Source of the DNA: CAYNEO01 sp964396245
Lineage (GTDB): Bacteria > Zixibacteria > MSB-5A5 > GN15 > FEB-12
Direction of reading: 5' to 3'
Assembly: GCA_964396245.1 (NCBI GenBank)
Contig: CAYNEO010000045.1
Span: 1 to 26,919 of the forward strand
Length of the DNA stretch: 26,919 nt
Within the stretch, counting starts at the first letter, position 1; every line of letters starts with the position of its first letter. Below are positions 24,651 to 26,919 of the stretch, piece after piece. The notes under the pieces were generated by a model that worked only from the letters and a program-made list of their open reading frames with translations, did no database searches and was not told the DNA's origin. A program made the position numbers and the translations under genes.

Positions 24651-25250
24651 ATGAGCATGAAGGAAGACACGGCGCCCGAGCTCACCGTTCGAGAACTGCG
24701 ATCCGATGACTGGCCGCACCTGAAAGCGCTCTTCGGCCCGCGAGGGGCCTGCGGCGGTTGCTGGTGCATGTACTGGCGTATTCCTCACGGAGGCAAGACC
24801 TGGCAGGCTGTTGTCGGGGAGCCCAACAAACGGAAAATGAGACAACTGGTCGGCGACGGTAAGGCCCGGGGAATACTGGCCTTCCACGACGACACGCCGG
24901 TCGGTTGGTGCTCTTTCGGCAGGCGGACCGAGTTCCCGAGGACGGAGACGGTGAAGGCCTATCACCGCGAAGATATCGAGGGCGTCTGGTCCATCAACTG
25001 CTTCTACATCGCACGGGGATACCGCAACAAAGGAGTGGCGCATCTTCTGGCGGAAGCAGCCGTGCGGGCTATCAGGCGACGGAGAGGAAAAGTGATCGAA
25101 GCATACCCGGTTCCCCTGACAAAAGACGGTAAGAAACTGCCGGCGGCCTTTGCCTATACGGGCCCTGAAGTCGTGTTTCAGAAGCTGGGATTCCGGGAAG
25201 TTCAGCGTCGGTCATTTTCCCGGCCGCTATATCGCCTGGACCTTCAGTGA
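24651..25250 (+). CDS. GNAT family N-acetyltransferase
   Basis: 199-aa acyl-CoA-dependent acetyltransferase. The acetyl-CoA pyrophosphate loop is RGYRNKGVA (R/Q-xxGxG/A), preceded by the WSINCFYIA beta-4 strand and followed by LLAEAAVRAIRRRRGKVIEAYP; the C-terminal FQKLGFREV is typical. The N-terminus has a cysteine cluster GACGGCWCMYWRIP that marks a widespread uncharacterised subgroup. The substrate is unknown. ATG at 24651 is used; a second ATG at 24657 is equally possible. No Shine-Dalgarno is seen, and TATCTT (24644-24649) lies immediately upstream, 17 nt after TTGCAG, so the message may start at the second ATG without a leader. The TauE gene follows after 62 nt on the same strand. Confidence 0.88.
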   Translation: MSMKEDTAPELTVRELRSDDWPHLKALFGPRGACGGCWCMYWRIPHGGKTWQAVVGEPNKRKMRQLVGDGKARGILAFHDDTPVGWCSFGRRTEFPRTETVKAYHREDIEGVWSINCFYIARGYRNKGVAHLLAEAAVRAIRRRRGKVIEAYPVPLTKDGKKLPAAFAYTGPEVVFQKLGFREVQRRSFSRPLYRLDLQ

Positions 25251-25312
25251 GATGCGTATTGTCGAGATATTGAGCTGAGAGGCGTGTTGCCGTCTGCACG
25301 AAAGCGCAACCG

Positions 25313-26206
25313 ATGATAGAGTTTCCCATCAGCGGCGTCGAGACATACTGGTGGTTGCCAATCGTGGTAGCCTTTGTCATTTCGTCCCTCGGGGCAATGG
25401 GCGGTGTTACCGGCGCATTTCTCCTGCTGCCGTTCCAGATCAGCGTCCTTGGTTTCAGCGGACCGGCTGTGAGCCCCACCAACCTTCTCTTCAATGTCAT
25501 CGCAATTCCCGGCGGCGTCTACCGCTATGGCCGCGAGAGACGAATGGTCTGGCCCCTGGCGTGGACTATCGTTGTTGCCAGCCTGCCGGGAATCTTCATC
25601 GGGGCGATTATCAGGATCAAGTATCTTCCGGACGCCCGCTCGTTCAAGCTCTTTGTCGCAGTTGTTCTTCTGTACCTTGGCATTCGCCTTGTTGCGGATC
25701 TGGTTCGCAAACGCATCGCGGTAAAACAGTCGGGTCTCAAACCTGCTTTTCGCGTATCCGGGTCAAAGGTGAGCGGCAGGGCGATAACCTATGATTTCAA
25801 TGGCGTGTCTTACAGTATCAACACGTGGAAGCTCGCGGCACTGTGCTTCGTTGTGGGTATCGTCGGGGGCGCTTACGGAATCGGGGGCGGGGCTATTATC
25901 GCGCCGTTCCTGGTGGCAGTATTTGGATTACCGGTATATTCAGTGGCAGGGGCTACCCTTTTCAGCACCTTTGTCAGTTCGATAGGCGGTGTGCTTTTTT
26001 ATACGGCTGTGGCGCCGTTCGTGGCCGCTGATCTCACGGTCACGCCGGACTGGCTGCTCGGATCTTTATTCGGCATCGGCGGCGTTGCCGGCGTGTATCT
26101 TGGCGCTCGAATGCAGCGCTATGTACCGGATCGGATCATCAAATGCATCCTCGCCGCGGCAGTGCTGTTTGTTGTCGCGAAGTATGTAATAGAATTCGTA
26201 AGCTGA
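25313..26206 (+). CDS. TauE/SafE family anion permease
   Basis: 297-aa membrane protein of the TauE/SafE (DUF81) family, linked in studied cases to export or uptake of sulfite, sulfoacetate and related organosulfur anions. Two homologous halves can be seen: VISSLGAMGGVTGAFLLLPF with SPTNLLFNVIAIPGGV in the first, and VGIVGGAYGIGGGAIIAPFL with GATLFSTFVSSIGG in the second, with about eight hydrophobic helices in total. Between the halves is a soluble stretch (about 135-165) longer than usual. No sulfur-metabolism gene is nearby, so the substrate is open. ATG at 25313; the ribosome site is weak. Probably cotranscribed with the GNAT gene. Confidence 0.9.
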   Translation: MIEFPISGVETYWWLPIVVAFVISSLGAMGGVTGAFLLLPFQISVLGFSGPAVSPTNLLFNVIAIPGGVYRYGRERRMVWPLAWTIVVASLPGIFIGAIIRIKYLPDARSFKLFVAVVLLYLGIRLVADLVRKRIAVKQSGLKPAFRVSGSKVSGRAITYDFNGVSYSINTWKLAALCFVVGIVGGAYGIGGGAIIAPFLVAVFGLPVYSVAGATLFSTFVSSIGGVLFYTAVAPFVAADLTVTPDWLLGSLFGIGGVAGVYLGARMQRYVPDRIIKCILAAAVLFVVAKYVIEFVS

Positions 26207-26225
26207 GCCTAATTCATTTCAGCCC

Positions 26226-26708
26226 TCACCCCACGAGCCCGTCGTATCCGAGCAGTTTTCTTGCGTAGCTCAACTGCCCCATGTGGTAACTTTCGTGGAG
26301 CGAGAGAAAGGCTATTACGTTACCGACCGACTTGTCCTCACCGGGATACCCCTCCGGTCCGTCCGCCTTGAGTTCTTCCTCGGTCATACCCTTGAGTCGC
26401 TCCACGAGCTTCGGAGTGATCGTGTTCCACGCGGACAGGATTTCGTCCAACGGCGGATACTCCGATGCATCGCGAACGGTTATCCCCCGGTCGAACATTC
26501 GACCCCAGCTGACATGTTCATCGATTCCGACCATCTGCGCCAGACCAAAACGTGCGGCTGTCACGTGACCGGCGATAAAGTGCAGGGAATTCGCCTTATC
26601 GTCCGGACGGACATGATGGTCCGAGGCGTCGACCTCTTCGAACGCCTTGTTGAACAGGTAGTTGTTTATCTGGTACTGCGTGATGACATGGCTGATAATC
26701 CCGGCCAT
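26226..26708 (-). CDS. DinB family protein (DinB_2-like, putative metal-dependent)
   Basis: 160-aa four-helix-bundle protein of the DinB/YfiT superfamily. The metal-binding histidines are visible: SLHFIAGHV in the second helix and HESYHMGQL near the C-terminus. Members act as thiol S-transferases (bacillithiol or mycothiol types) or are uncharacterised; the sequence does not say which. GGAGG lies 6-7 nt before the ATG at 26708. It converges on the TauE gene with 19 nt between stop codons and no clear terminator. Confidence 0.92.
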   Translation of the reverse strand: MAGIISHVITQYQINNYLFNKAFEEVDASDHHVRPDDKANSLHFIAGHVTAARFGLAQMVGIDEHVSWGRMFDRGITVRDASEYPPLDEILSAWNTITPKLVERLKGMTEEELKADGPEGYPGEDKSVGNVIAFLSLHESYHMGQLSYARKLLGYDGLVG

Positions 26709-26817
26709 GGGTAACCTCCTGTGCCTGATTTTGCTTTCGTATCGAATATGATAATAAAAGAGTTGGCTTGTCCACTATTTTACGTGCCCCGGCCGATTTT
26801 TGTTGTGAGTTCCGGAC

Positions 26818-26845
26818 AAAAAAACCGGGACCCTGATGGCCCCGG
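26818..26845 (-). terminator. Terminator of the gene running off the right edge
   Basis: CCGGG (26825-26829) with CCCGG (26841-26845), extended by CC/GG across a mismatch, followed on the minus strand by seven T (26824-26818). Confidence 0.75.
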
Positions 26846-26874
26846 CGTTGTCTTCCTTTGGTCACCGGAATTAC

Positions 26875-26919
26875 TTATCCGGCCTTTTTCTTTCGCTCGG
26901 CGTGCGTAATGGTCTTCGG
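26875..26919 (-). CDS. C-terminal end of an unknown gene (partial)
   Basis: On the minus strand the last 14 codons before TAA (26877-26875) read PKTITHAERKKKAG, a lysine-rich tail of the sort found at protein C-termini, followed 30 nt later by a terminator. Too short to identify; another frame could be the true one. Confidence 0.4.
   Translation of the reverse strand, partial: PKTITHAERKKKAG

Noticed and set aside
26596..26865. 89-aa minus-strand frame near the right end
   Set aside because: It runs through the terminator and into the DinB gene in another frame, so it is a shadow frame.

Overview
This is a gene-dense bacterial chromosome fragment, GC-rich by eye, with short intergenic gaps, mostly clear Shine-Dalgarno sites and sigma70-like promoters (TTGACA or similar, a 16-17 nt spacer, TATAAT-like). 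It encodes a Gram-negative-type envelope: several lipoproteins with lipoboxes, an outer-membrane beta-barrel and two large secreted CBM9-like/DUF5916 proteins. That mix resembles uncultured FCB-group or neighbouring lineages such as Zixibacteria. This lineage is a guess from gene content, not a proven assignment. The 100-N gap with identical 55-bp flanks shows the sequence is a draft scaffold, probably metagenomic.

Layout: 1-895 (minus) holds the N-terminal part of an M19 dipeptidase and a tRNA-Lys(UUU) with its own promoter and terminator. 1136-1879 (plus) is a seven-helix membrane protein of unknown function. 1908-6862 (minus) is a compact run lon > engB > purA > FKBP-type lipoprotein, with a good promoter before lon and a hairpin terminator after the FKBP gene. 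7035-10284 (minus) holds a membrane-anchored kinase-like protein with degenerate catalytic residues and the helicase PcrA/UvrD. 10424-12384 (plus) holds a sugar-epimerase-like SDR and a DUF4184 membrane protein. 12442-13922 (minus) holds two lipoproteins: a chagasin-like (I42) protease inhibitor and a seven-repeat beta-propeller. 14205-15651 (plus) is an outer-membrane barrel plus lipoprotein pair.

15683-24427 (minus) holds PhzF-like isomerase, two paralogous DUF5916 proteins flanking a LACTB-like serine hydrolase with C-terminal TPRs (split by the assembly gap), and a STAS-domain anti-anti-sigma factor. Between the STAS gene terminator and the upstream DUF5916 gene lies about 300 nt without a convincing gene but with a second strong terminator and a closed stem structure, a candidate cis-regulatory RNA or small RNA. 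24651-26206 (plus) holds a GNAT acetyltransferase and a TauE/SafE permease. 26226-26919 (minus) holds a DinB-like protein, a terminator and the last codons of a gene running off the window.

Most of the window is ordinary housekeeping and envelope biology. The items most worth a second look are the orphan terminator/leader RNA at 23848-23995, the predicted pseudokinase at 7035-7955, the repairable gap at 19845-19944, and the DUF5916-hydrolase-DUF5916 cluster.
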